Positions 22,925-33,300 of a stretch of DNA of 64,000 nucleotides are shown in pieces (position 1 is the first letter of the stretch; each line of letters starts with the position of its first letter). The stretch is taken from NCBI RefSeq assembly GCF_001625305.1, contig NW_017804087.1, forward strand, positions 1,196,058 through 1,260,057. The letters run 5' to 3'. The notes beneath the pieces were generated by a model that had not been told where the DNA came from, made no database searches, and saw only the letters and a program-made list of their open reading frames with translations. A program made the position numbers and the translations under genes. The stretch comes from Branchiostoma belcheri. Lineage: Eukaryota; Chordata; Leptocardii; Amphioxiformes; Branchiostomatidae.

Positions 22925-25085
22925 TGAATGTAGAAATGTTGATTTCGACCATTCACAGCTATGTGATTATTTATTGAGCATTAGCGTTTTCCTGTAAGTC
23001 TTTTATGGTTTGTAGTATGACGCAATCACGCAACCACATTACTCTCCAAGCAGAGGTTTGGGTTTGGGGTTATTTTAAAAAAATTCCAGTGCAAAAGATT
23101 AACCCGATGAAAATGCCTAAAAACACGCCAAAAATAACCCCAAACCCAATCATCTGCTTGGAGAGTACAACCACGTGTGTTAGCGACTCGTTCCCAGGTT
23201 TCGACATCAGGGGCTAAAATAAGGATTTACCGTATCCCGGTATAGTGGAATATTTCGCCAACTATCACCCCTTGCACACCCCTCATCTTGCTCGTAAGTT
23301 TATATTGTTCCGATTCTTACAAATTTAATTTCTTTCAGACAATATACGAGATCTTGATCGTCCTCTGATAGAAGTACGAAGAAGTGCAGTACGCAATCAT
23401 CCCCTATGTGAGACTCCTTTGAAACTCCAAAAGCACCACCGAACATGTAAACAAACATGGCGGCCCGGTTGTGTTTTGTGCGTGACATGGCAGAATTGGG
23501 CGCGTTTTGGAGCATTTAGCGGGATTAGAGGACCACCGACCTTCCGTACACCGAGTTAAGAGAGCAGACAAGCATAAGGGACAACCATAAATTGGGGTGA
23601 AAACAAATATAATCACGCAGACGAATTGCACAGTGAATTACAACAGTACAGTGGTAGAAAATACGATTTGCATATGAATCACTGCACTGGAGATCAACAA
23701 TGGTAGACCATGCAGCAGCGACCTCTAGCGATTTATCACACTCTTCTCTTGATCAGCACCAAGGTCAGCACCAGGAACAGGCTTGAGCGTGCGGCTTTTC
23801 AGAAGGATCTCGTAGCCTGGAACAGCCTGACCTTGCGGCGATTCAGAAGGATTGAATGTTAACTGACCGTGGAACACTCAAAGGGGCTGATAGCCTTGTA
23901 CAGGCTTGGCCGTGATATTATCTAAAATGAAGTGATAGCCTGTATCAGCTGACTCAGCCATACACTTCGTAGCAACATTCTCGAAAACGCCGCCGAAATT
24001 GCGGTTTCCTGTTATGGTTTGCCGTCCCATGTTTTTAGCTGAAATTTTGTTGTTGTGATTATCGCTCTTGTTAGAATTAATTAGTGTTAGAGTATGAAAT
24101 AGTCGTTCCCTTGACTGCAAAACATCCTGACGTCGGCGAAACGTCAGGACGAAACCTGGCTGGTGGAGGGTGTAGCAGTGACCTCTGGCGATTTGCCTGC
24201 AAACTGCAGGGTCCCATTTACCTGTGGCTGACGTAACCATGACGTAACCGTAGTAATGAAGTTGCACATTGGCCTTTAGTTTGTGATGAACCTTTGTACA
24301 AAATACTAAATTAAGTTGCTCACAGCAACATTTCCTGTTATGTTTCGCCGTCCATTTTTTAGCCGTTGTTTTGGTTATCGCTATGGTTAGAATTGAAGTT
24401 ATGATTAGGGTTAGAGTTGGAAATATGCGCCCCATTCAGCGCAAAGCGCCCTGACGTCGGTGAAACGTATTGACACTATCCCACAGATGGACCGTGTAGC
24501 AGCGACCTCTGGCGATTTGTGAATTGCAACAACAGTCTACTTTGTGCGAGTCGTGTGCAGAACTCTCTTGATTGAAAACGTAGGCATAGGTGCAAGGGAC
24601 ACGTTTCACTTTTTCGTTCTTTCAATCATTCATTCGTCTCTTTCAGTTTACTGTATTCACAATATAAGATTTTGTTGACCGAACCAGCATAAAAACAAAG
24701 GAGCTTCAAAGGAGTCTCACATAGTGGATGATTGTGTACTGCACTTCTTCGTACTTCTGTCGTAGTACGATCAAGATCTCGTATATTGTCCACAAGAAAA
24801 TTAAATTTATAAGAATTGGAACAATATAAACTTACGAGCAAGAAGAGGGGTGTGCAAGGGGTGATTGTTAGCGAAATATTTCCACTATACCGGGATTCGG
24901 TTAATCTCTATTTTAGCCCCTGATGTCGAAACCTGGGAACGAGTCACTAAAACTATGTGGTTGCGTGATTGCGTCATACTACAAACCATAAAAGACTCAT
25001 AGGAAAACGCTAATGCTCAATAAATAAATACATAGCTGTGAATGGTCGAAATCAAGAAATCAACACTAGTTCTACATACAAGCAG
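22925..25085. repeat. 2.1-kb imperfect palindrome (inverted repeat with about 400-bp arms)
   Basis: The left arm, about 22925-23430, and right arm, about 24690-25085, are reverse complements over most of their length. Examples are GCAATCACGCAACCACAT in the left arm, and GATCTTGATCGTCCTCTGAT in the left arm against the GTACGATCAAGATC segment in the right. The left arm carries an extra TIR element (23038-23167). The 1.25-kb centre holds a direct repeat (about 24001-24146 and 24328-24468) and three copies of a GACCTCT(A/G)GCGATTT word (near 23718, 24179 and 24504). A minus-strand open frame across 23878-24435 reads the internal direct repeat twice and looks non-coding. It is probably a large foldback or non-autonomous DNA element; no transposase was seen. 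Confidence 0.82.
23038..23167. mobile_element. 130-bp TIR element inserted in the palindrome arm
   Basis: The ends are TACTCTCCAAGCAGAGGTTT and its near-complement, giving TIRs of about 35 bp including GGGTTTGGGGTTATTTT. A 7-bp target duplication CAACCAC flanks it (23031-23037 and 23168-23174). The opposite arm of the palindrome shows the site without the element, which dates this insertion after the palindrome formed. A 7-8 bp duplication would fit a hAT-type element. Confidence 0.85.
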
Positions 25086-25496
25086 AAATCAACATCTCTA
25101 CATACGAAACGCGTATTAAGCCAATCTCTACTCTAATTTCCCGAAGCCTGGTAGTGGCTATTCCTAACGGTTTAGGAAGGCCTGGTGGAGGTTATTCAAT
25201 AAATCCGTCCTTCAGAAGATGATGAAATCGGCCTTCCTTGCCGAATGGACCCGTCCCCGTCTGCAAATGGCCTGTAAATTACATGTAAACACCTTCCCGT
25301 TCCGGTCTCCTGAAAGTGATTTATTTTCGGCGCAAATATGAAAGGGGGAGGTGTCCCGCCGGCCCCGTACCTCTCCGCACCGGCACCGGGCCCGGGAACC
25401 GGCATACAGGGTCCCACACGTGCCCATGATTAAATCGTAGCGGCTCAAAAACGTCATCACTTATGAAAGCATCAGTCAACGTTGTATAATCTTCGA

Positions 25497-25687
25497 AATC
25501 TCCAAGCAGATCTTTTTGTGGCTGCAAAGACATCATCAAATTGTGCACGATAATCTTCGACCATATGCCTGATTTCGGCCCCGCTATGGATGACTTTCTG
25601 CTAGTTTAGTAAATATTTCAAATCTTGCTTCTTTTCACTTTTGGCGCCCAGCCGTGCAAACCGACACCGCGCATCTGCTTGGAGATT
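25497..25687. mobile_element. 191-bp TIR element, CTCCAAGCAGA family
   Basis: The ends are AATCTCCAAGCAGAT and its complement ATCTGCTTGGAGATT. They share the CTCCAAGCAGA core with 23038-23167, 28475 and 33441. The interior has no supported gene. Confidence 0.75.
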
Positions 25688-25699
25688 ACACATTAATGG

Positions 25700-27550
25700 A
25701 TTTGAAACGTCAGCTACAGTGTGGACTGTAACTTTTCTAGACCCATCAAACACTTTTCGGTTCACAAACTTCAAGCACATTTCCGAAATTTTGTGTGTAT
25801 TTGTGACATCAAACAAAAGCCCTCGTTAAAGAATAAAAAACGCCTCACATCTGCTTGAATGTTGAAATGCGCACCGTTGAAATCGCGCTCCTAGCGAATC
25901 TTCTTGAAGCTGCACCATGAATATAATGTAATGTAATGTTTGCACTCCTCTTCGCCAAATCTTCAAGCAGATGTTAGGATGGAGTCATTTCATGTGACGT
26001 TTCCTATTTCCAGATTTCTAATGTTGTGTACATAGATCTACAAAATGTTTTTTTTCTACTTTGTACAGTACGTGACTCACAACTGCTGTAACAAACATTA
26101 CGCCGATGTATTTATGTTTGAATTTGTGAGAAATAAACAAACAGTGTACTAAACTTTCCTGCTGCGTGACTGAACATGCTCATGATGACGAACTGCTGTT
26201 TGACACACGGCTTTTGGTGACCGGTCATTCCGTGTCACGTAGAACCGGCTAGAGCCAGTTGTTGGCAGGATCTTTCTTCACAAATCCATCAAACTGTACA
26301 ACCAGACAATACAAGTTATCCCGTAAAAAGTGATGGTCATCACTCATCACCAATGTCATGGCAGTGTTTGTTTCAATTTTTTACTCATGTACATGTGGGT
26401 TTTATTTGTTCCTTGATTGTAAATACCATTTAGGCTTTATGTACATGTCTGTTTTTGATACATGAACATTTAATTGTGGGGTCGTGTGGCGTAACAGCAG
26501 AATGATCACAAATGCAGATGTACTAATATTTTCTGATATTTTTCCTCTTAAAAACTTGAAGGTAACTTTTGTCTTCCTTATGTGTTCCATTTTAACTGTT
26601 TTCCAAAGAAAAAAAATGTGCATTGTCTCGGGTGATGATGTACAGCTCTTAAACATAGTGTTTTGGCGGGAAACCTGGTCATGAGTGACGTCAAAAGGCG
26701 TCAAGAAGAATGTACTAGAAGCGATCTGGAGAACGTCAGACTAAACGGCAGGCTCCCAGAGGAATTCGTTGCCAAAGTTGGGCTTAAAAGAAGGTGACAG
26801 ACGACAAAGAAAACACTGGCAATGTTCTGACGGCTAAAAACGTCACCCGCCAAAAAGCTTTGGCAAACATCGGACGACCTTATTCTGTTATTGTTAGACA
26901 GGTCCTGACTGTCCATCACAGTTCAACCAATGATAGAACTAGTTCGACCAACGAGATAGTAGACGCATGTCCATCAAATATTTGTTATGTTTTACCTTGC
27001 ATAATTTGCTACTTTTGACGGAGGGGGCGGGGCTTTGAGATCGGTAGTTGGATACAGCACTCTCTTTGAAACACGCTTTCCGGCCTTGCACATCAAAATG
27101 CATTTAGAACTTTTTGGGTGGATCAAGTATTTCTACGATGTTACGCTGATAATAATGACAACACCGAACAATAGGACAAGAACAAACTGTTCTTGTAAGA
27201 ATGTAGTAACGCAACTAGAAATTTGTTTGTTTGAGGCTTGAAGTTTGCTTGTTTTCACGCTTCTTTCTTTTACATTGCAAGCGTAAGGATGTTTAAATGG
27301 CATCAACACAGCTGTGGAAGAAAGAACTGTGAAAACAGATACTGCTATGTCTGTGATTTGACTACTTTTGTGTTCTTATCATGATTCATCAGAAACAAAT
27401 GAATAAAGACATTCTGTTACGTCATCCTTTTATTTGATAACTTTTATTCATTTATTTATTCACATATATGTATTGAGTATTGGGCAAAAAGCAGAACACC
27501 TTCTACTCAAAAACATACAACGAGCATAAAACACATTGACAAGATACATG
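25700..27550. other. Intergenic region with a partial SINE head
   Basis: No supported gene. Position 26476-26507 (GGGGTCGTGTGGCGTAACAG and following) resembles the tRNA-like head of the SINE at 12015-12271. Single CTGCTTGA/TCAAGCAG words near 25849 and 25969 may be decayed ends of the CTCCAAGCAGA family. Confidence 0.5.
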
Positions 27551-27554
27551 CATG

Positions 27555-27950
27555 ATAACTTTTATTTGATGACTTTACTACTAGTTTGTTTCAATTACAA
27601 AGAAAGCCCATACAAAGTCCTATCACCAATATTAGCACAAATCTGCTTCTCCATACCACAAGTGTCAAATGGACGATGATCTCTTTCAATTATAATGCAT
27701 GCGATAAATTTGTGTGTGGGGGTTTTGACTTTAAAAACGCCCCCACACAAATATATCCCACTTTTATTTGATGACTTTTATTTGATGACTTTACTACTGG
27801 TTTATTTTCATTACAAAGAAAGGACTTCTCCACACCACAAGTGTCAAGTGGACGATGATCTCTTTAAATTGTATAATGCATGCGATAAATTTGTGTGTGG
27901 GTGTTTTGACTTTAAAAACGCCCCCCCCCCACAAATATATCGCATGCATT
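27555..27950. repeat. Tandem duplication of about 200 bp, each copy with a hairpin
   Basis: Two units, starting near 27555 and 27775, share TTTATTTGATGACTTTACTA, CACAAGTGTCAA(A/G)TGGACG and GACGATGATCTCTTT. Each ends in a stem-loop built on GATAAATTTGTGTGTGGG against CCC(C)ACACAAATATAT or a variant. In the second unit the hairpin is complete from AATGCATGCG (27875) to CGCATGCATT (27950). In the first the outer right arm is missing. Confidence 0.82.
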
Positions 27951-28107
27951 GTGGTCATGTTTAGTTTAGTTTAGTTTAGCTTTGAACAAGGAGGTTATAA
28001 CCTCTTTGCTTGTATGAAAAAAAAACGCATTGACGAAGGTTTCTATTTCCTGTAACCTATTCTATTCGCCCCCCTTCTCTCGTATTTGTCAGGGAAGCCA
28101 TCGTATA

Positions 28108-28475
28108 ATCTCAAAGCAGATACTTATGCTGCAAGACATAATCAAATTCAACATCATTGGCAGCCTGGCAGGGCAGAGTCCAATATGCCGAAAAAAGATA
28201 CAAGTAAAAAAGCCCGCGATAAAAAGACTTCGAATTCATTGAAACGTCTGATTGGAGAGTAGCGATCTTATTTGGCTGCTACCAGCAAGGAGGTTAAATA
28301 CTTGTATTTCACCTCCTTGCTACCAGACAGCATCAAACATGTCAAATCGGACAGGCAGTATCCAATATTGCCAGACAGTAAAAAAGACACCAGCACAAGA
28401 AGGAAAGCCCAATAAAAACGCCCAAAATACGTCAAATAAAAATAAGTCGAAGCCTAAACCTCTGCTTGGAGAGTA
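28108..28475. mobile_element. Probable CTCCAAGCAGA-family element, right end clear
   Basis: The right end is CCTCTGCTTGGAGAGTA (to 28475). The preceding 130 bp match, inverted, the sequence starting at 33441. The left end is less sure (ATCTCAAAGCAGAT near 28108). A 38-bp near-perfect hairpin sits inside at 28284-28321. Confidence 0.6.
28284..28321. repeat. 38-bp near-perfect hairpin
   Basis: AGCAAGGAGGTTAAATAC pairs with the following complement ending CACCTCCTTGCT, leaving a loop of about 4 bases and one internal mismatch. GCTACCAG occurs on both sides of the stem. Confidence 0.8.
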
Positions 28476-28629
28476 TGAATGCCTGGTAATTACCAGGCTA
28501 GTAGTCTAGATATAAATCATTGCATGCCGCATGTTACTGTTCGAGCTTCGCGGAGGTCCTCCCACTTGAAAATAATTAGAATCGCAGTCAGTGTTTGATA
28601 AGAACATCCTCTAGTACTTGATAATCTGT

Positions 28630-28801
28630 ATGCCAGACTGCTGGCTTCCAGTGCCTACACAGGCCAGCTCCTCGGTTCTAGGGCCAACTGCCCCCAGGGA
28701 AGTTTTACCAAGTCCCAGTTCTAAGTGTGTAAGGCCGTGGTAAAATTTCCTTGGGGGAGCCGAGGAACTGGCCTGTGTAGGCCCTGAAAGCAGTCTGGCA
28801 T
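28630..28801. mobile_element. 172-bp hairpin-type TIR element
   Basis: The left arm begins ATGCCAGACTGCTGGCTTCC and the right arm ends GAAAGCAGTCTGGCAT. The arms pair over about 70 bp, including CCTACACAGGCCAG with CTGGCCTGTGTAGG. It fits a non-autonomous DNA element; the target duplication was not resolved. Confidence 0.78.
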
Positions 28802-28879
28802 CCAGGCTATTCTTGGGTCAAAGAAGAAACACAAACCCCAAGCCTATCACAACACATTACAGAGGGTCTGCATGGGGGG

Positions 28880-28970
28880 GTCCTGGCAACGGTTAACGGA
28901 AAATTCAGCAGGGCCGATAACGCTTAACGGTAAATTCAGGAGGGTCGGCAACGCTTAACGGTAAATTGAC
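28880..28970. repeat. Tandem repeat, three units of about 32 bp
   Basis: The unit is GGCAACGCTTAACGGTAAAT followed by TCAGGAGGGTC, present three times with substitutions. Confidence 0.8.
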
Positions 28971-29159
28971 AGGCTTTTTTTCGAGCTGCACTGGATTTAG
29001 TATCTTGCTTTGTGAGAAAGGTGATCACTGACAAAATTACGTATACATTACATGTAATGAAGCATGCATTAAAGTATGTGTTCCCTGTGTTTCCCACCTG
29101 CCCTGGTCCCCGAGTGCGTCCACAAATAAAGGTGAGTCCGAGTCGACGTCGGCCAGCTT

Positions 29160-29275
29160 GCATGTTTTCAGTCTTAGGATTTTGAGAGGACGCTCGTAAT
29201 CTAGGGGGTCCGGGGGATGCTCCCCCGGGAAATTTAGGATTTTTAAGCCTTCAAAAACGCAATTTACCGCATTTT
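29160..29275. repeat. Interspersed GGGGGTCCGGGGGATGCTCCCC repeat, copy 1
   Basis: TAGGGGGTCCGGGGGATGCT, CCCCCGGGAAATTT and a following AAGCCTTCAAAAA run match a copy in LRP2 intron 19 at 59440-59545 (TAGGGGGTCTGGGGGCATGC). Confidence 0.65.
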
Positions 29276-29310
29276 GAGAGGCAAATCATGGTGTTGAGAG
29301 TGTTTGTCGG

Positions 29311-29330
29311 NNNNNNNNNNNNNNNNNNNN
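29311..29330. other. Assembly gap (20 N)
   Basis: Twenty undetermined bases. The true gap length may differ, so spacing across this point is not reliable. Confidence 0.99.
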
Positions 29331-30270
29331 CTGGAGATCGGCATTCCGATTATTATTCTAAGAAAGCCCCAAGTTCAGCCCCAGCCACGTACCAACTTGC
29401 TCATGACCCCAACTCTCACACTAACCAAGTATTGAATGACGAGGTACAAGTGTTGTAGCTTTTTCAGGTGCTTGCGGATGGCTTATTTCAAGTTCCGAAT
29501 AGCAAAGCGAATTCCGACTAACTACGTGTCTATGCATAATTGTTCGTTAGTTTGTTAGTGTAGAAGGCTGTGGAAGATAAACTTTTTACGGAAAATTTTC
29601 TACAGTCTGATCTTGTTGTAAGTTACAAATGGTCTAAATCTTTGCAAAGTCAAATATGGATTGCATCATACAGTCGTTTTTTTACACCGGCAAAACTGCA
29701 AAGTCACAGGCATTATTCTGTTGTCCTCTGAGCAAAAAGTCATGAATATCTTTTGTATTCATGAAAGAAAGAAATTACAAAAGAAGTAACAATAGAAATA
29801 ACTGACGTTGAAAGCAAGGATCTTGATGAAAGAGAGTAACGTTACTAGTATTATTAATCTCTCGATCTAAAACGTTTTCTTAGAAATTCTCCCCTGTTCG
29901 AATAATCTGGTGTCAATCAGCGCAAGTTTGTTATTTCGGGGAAAACCCAATGAATTTTGTTTGTAAAACACAGATTATCCTATCAAAAGCTCGCTTGGGG
30001 AAGCTGGCAGCATCAAGGTGAATGACATTCTTGCTGGGTTGTCTTGAGTATGCAGATTTCAGGGCCGTGAGGTGTAACCCGAGCCGTGTTGTGTAATATG
30101 ACACGCGAGGCTGCCAGAACCGCGAACCCCGCTAGTGCCTGGCTCGCCACGCTCACTAACGGTACAGCTCAACTCTGCACCACATTTTCTGCAAAAATCC
30201 GCCCAACTCAGCCTCCGACTGACCAGTTTTCCATGCGGCGAGAAGGTTTAGATCCAAGCCGGGTCTCAGG
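29331..30270 (+). other. Upstream region of LRP2
   Basis: No gene is seen between the gap and the LRP2 start codon. The promoter and 5'UTR of LRP2 should lie here, but I cannot place a TATA box or start site with support. Confidence 0.4.
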
Positions 30271-30343
30271 ATGTGGAGGAATTCGTACCTGGTTTGCGTT
30301 GCAACGCTTCTAGCGACGTTTGGGAGCCTGGTGGAGTCACAAG
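30271..30343 (+). other. LRP2: LRP2 exon 1: signal peptide
   Basis: The first 24 residues have a short polar start, a hydrophobic core ([12 protein letters not shown]) and a small-residue end before the first LA module, and the exon stops in phase 1. Joining it to 50285 keeps the frame and gives [12 protein letters not shown], closely like the start of mature vertebrate LRP2. Confidence 0.85.
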
Positions 30344-33300
30344 GTGAGCTTGCGTGCGTGTGTGTGTAGCGAACTTGGGCCATGTGTTTCTACTACGTCA
30401 AGTAGTCAAGTGGGCGAAAACTTTTCTCGCCTAACGCTAGATTCTTTCCTGTAGGATTTTACCTACCCAGAAGGAAACTGCGATTATTAGGAGATATTTG
30501 AAAGAAAGGGGAAGTCTCAAATTTGTTTTGGGGAAGTAGTTCTGTGCGTAGGTAGTGCCACAGTTGGCAGTTCTATGCGTACAAACGATCGCCCACCGGG
30601 AGGTTACCGAAGTAGCCCGGGTCAGGCCGTACCAACCTCCCGTACTCTATTTACAAACATTTCGGCAGGATAAGCCCGTAGACAGAAGAGAGCTACACAC
30701 GATATAACACAACTCTAGACGTTTTTGGCAACCCAACAACGTCATCGCACACGATTTTACTGAAGTTGATACTAGCGTATTGACTTCACACCTTTTGTGA
30801 TTTCGACGCCCCTCTTGGAGCACAGGTCGCGGGTTCTAATCCACTTACAGTGGAGTTTGAGAGGTTTTCAAGACGCTCCTAATTCTGCTATACACGCACC
30901 AAAGTACCTTCAACAATAAGGTTCGATTTACACGTGTTTATTCGGGAAGTTCAGATTAAAAATACACGTGAATTGTACCTCAAAATCCACCCGTTTATAA
31001 TCACCCATGAAACTTTAGCACTTGTCCCATATGTTCTGGATTTGCTGGTCTATGTCAACTTCTGACCAAAAAGTTTTCAAGCTAAAGCCTCCCAGCGTAC
31101 TGTCTGTGGTCAGAAGAGACGCTTATGCCATATAAAGAATATAAACTACCGTGTGTGGTGGGAATATATTTGCCAATGCTACTGAAATGCTACCTGTGAG
31201 TTGGGCATGGGGGCCGCCATTTTCTTCAAGACACGTCAAGGCCAAAATAAACCTCCTTCAAGATGTTGAGGGGGGGGGGGCATTGCTACTGTCTTTAAAG
31301 GTTTTTAACAGTTTATCAGTAGTGTAATCAACGGGGTGGGGTTTATTAAAGTGTGACTGGTTAAATCCGAAAGTGCAATTGAATTTGGAGAGATAAATAA
31401 ACAATAGCTTTTGTGTGGAAATTTAATCTCTTTTACTCCAGGCTTAGCTGAAATATATACTAGTATGATTCAAAACTATTAAAACCTTTTATCAACCAAA
31501 GTACTAAAACTTGAAAAAAAACCTACAATTTTGCCACCCAGAATGATTGTTATCAATTAATAGGATACAGATTTCAGGTGTATTTGTTTACAATAGGAGG
31601 AGTCCTCATTATACAATTATGCCCTTACTATGTTACATAATTATCTGATCTAGAATATACCTTGCTTAGAAGTTGTCAATTTCTGTATGCACTATTTTTT
31701 TATAGAACCTTACAACCTGACCATCAAATTGATAACCATTTAAAATCTAGACAATTTCAAAAAGTCAAATAATGTAATTTTAATGTAAAGGGTGAGGGTT
31801 TGATAGTTTTAAAGAAACTTTATCCACATCATAGGAAAATAATACCAGTAGAAAACAATTGGAACATAATAGATACCTTTTTCTTCCATCTAATAAGTAG
31901 AAAAGGCTTGCCCTTGCTGGAAAAACTGTGGAATTTGGAGTATGTTTTGGGTCATTTGGACTGTCAGACCAGAGAGGAAATACTCATTTAATAAAAAAAA
32001 TCTGTTCTTTCCCTTTCTTTTGAAATGCAACTCAAAACATCGTGCTCAAGTAAGTTGATATTCTTATTTCTCTCTTTGATAGAAAGTGATAACTTTTCAG
32101 GTACAGAAAATGAAGAAATTTTCGCTTTTCATGTGACGTATTTACCCAGTGCTAGGTACTGGATGGCACCAAAAAAAGCGCTGACTAATGTTGACTAAAG
32201 TTGAGTCCTGACATTTATTGTGTTTAGTGTAAAGAGAAAGAAAATGAGAATCAGAGGAAAACCGTTGTTTATACTTTCCACAAGAAGAGGGAAATGACTA
32301 CACCCCAGCATAGACTTTACAACCAGGCTCTAAAAGGTTTACAACTTCATTTATCCGTAACGCCCCACTGCAAACTAGGTTTTACCGGTTCAAACTTACA
32401 TATATGCACACACGGTTGGCAGCACATTGCCAAGCAAGACAGAAGCCCAGAGGAAATATTTGAACTGTAATTGACTTCCGAAAGGCGTGTTTGAAAATTT
32501 ACCACCATTATTAGATAACGTTGAAGTGGTCTGATAATCTAAGGGGTGGTGCGGGCTTAGGAGGCCACGAAAACCCACCCAAGGTTTGAACGAAACACCT
32601 CAACACCCCAGTACAAATTGGTTTATCAGCACAGGAATTTTTGCATTATGAATAAGACATGGTTCAAGTCTTTCCAATAGGTAACCTCCCCCCTAGAAGG
32701 AATACTCCGTCAACAAGACACGATTTGCAAAGACAACGCCCCCTTGGTTACCTTAGATCAGACACTCTTACCAACTGAATTGAGAGGTTGTCAAATAGAC
32801 TTGTTGACAGACCGTTTATCAATGTGTATATATAACTGTGGAGGAAGAGCAGTACAGTAAGTTTAAATAGACTGTTGGACAAAGAAGGGTGAGCCCTTCG
32901 TCAAATATCCGATATTTCACTTTTTCGTGTGCGTAGCCACACACCTGACTAAAGGCAAGCTGGCCGGATTTTCTGGCTGTGATTTCAGCCCCGAAACAAA
33001 AAGTATGAGGGATTATTTAACAAGGGGTATGTATAAGAACAGAGACTGTCATGGTGGTTTTTTTCTTATTTTACTTTCTTTTTTCTACGATTTTATTCAG
33101 TCATAAAACCGAGAACATTGGATTATTTAAAATAAAATTAACAAGTGGAAAAGCTATACATGTAACGTTATATAAAGATAACAGTAATAGTGTCTTTCTG
33201 TTATCTTACTTTGGTTTTCCTGTGATTCTGTTCAATTATAAAAACTATATTATTGTATCATTAATATTATTAATAAAATGAAAGTGTCAGTATTTTTCTC

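Noticed and set aside
23878-24435. 185-codon minus-strand open frame inside the palindrome
   Set aside because: It translates the same direct repeat twice in two forms and has no recognisable domain; repeat DNA, not a gene.
25196-25548. Overlapping minus-strand open frames with Pro/Gly/Arg-rich translation
   Set aside because: No splice sites that join them, no domain, and the region borders a TIR element; insufficient support for a gene.
27961-27980. Run of TTTAG units as a possible telomere-like repeat or CRISPR-like array
   Set aside because: Only four short units without spacers; a simple repeat.
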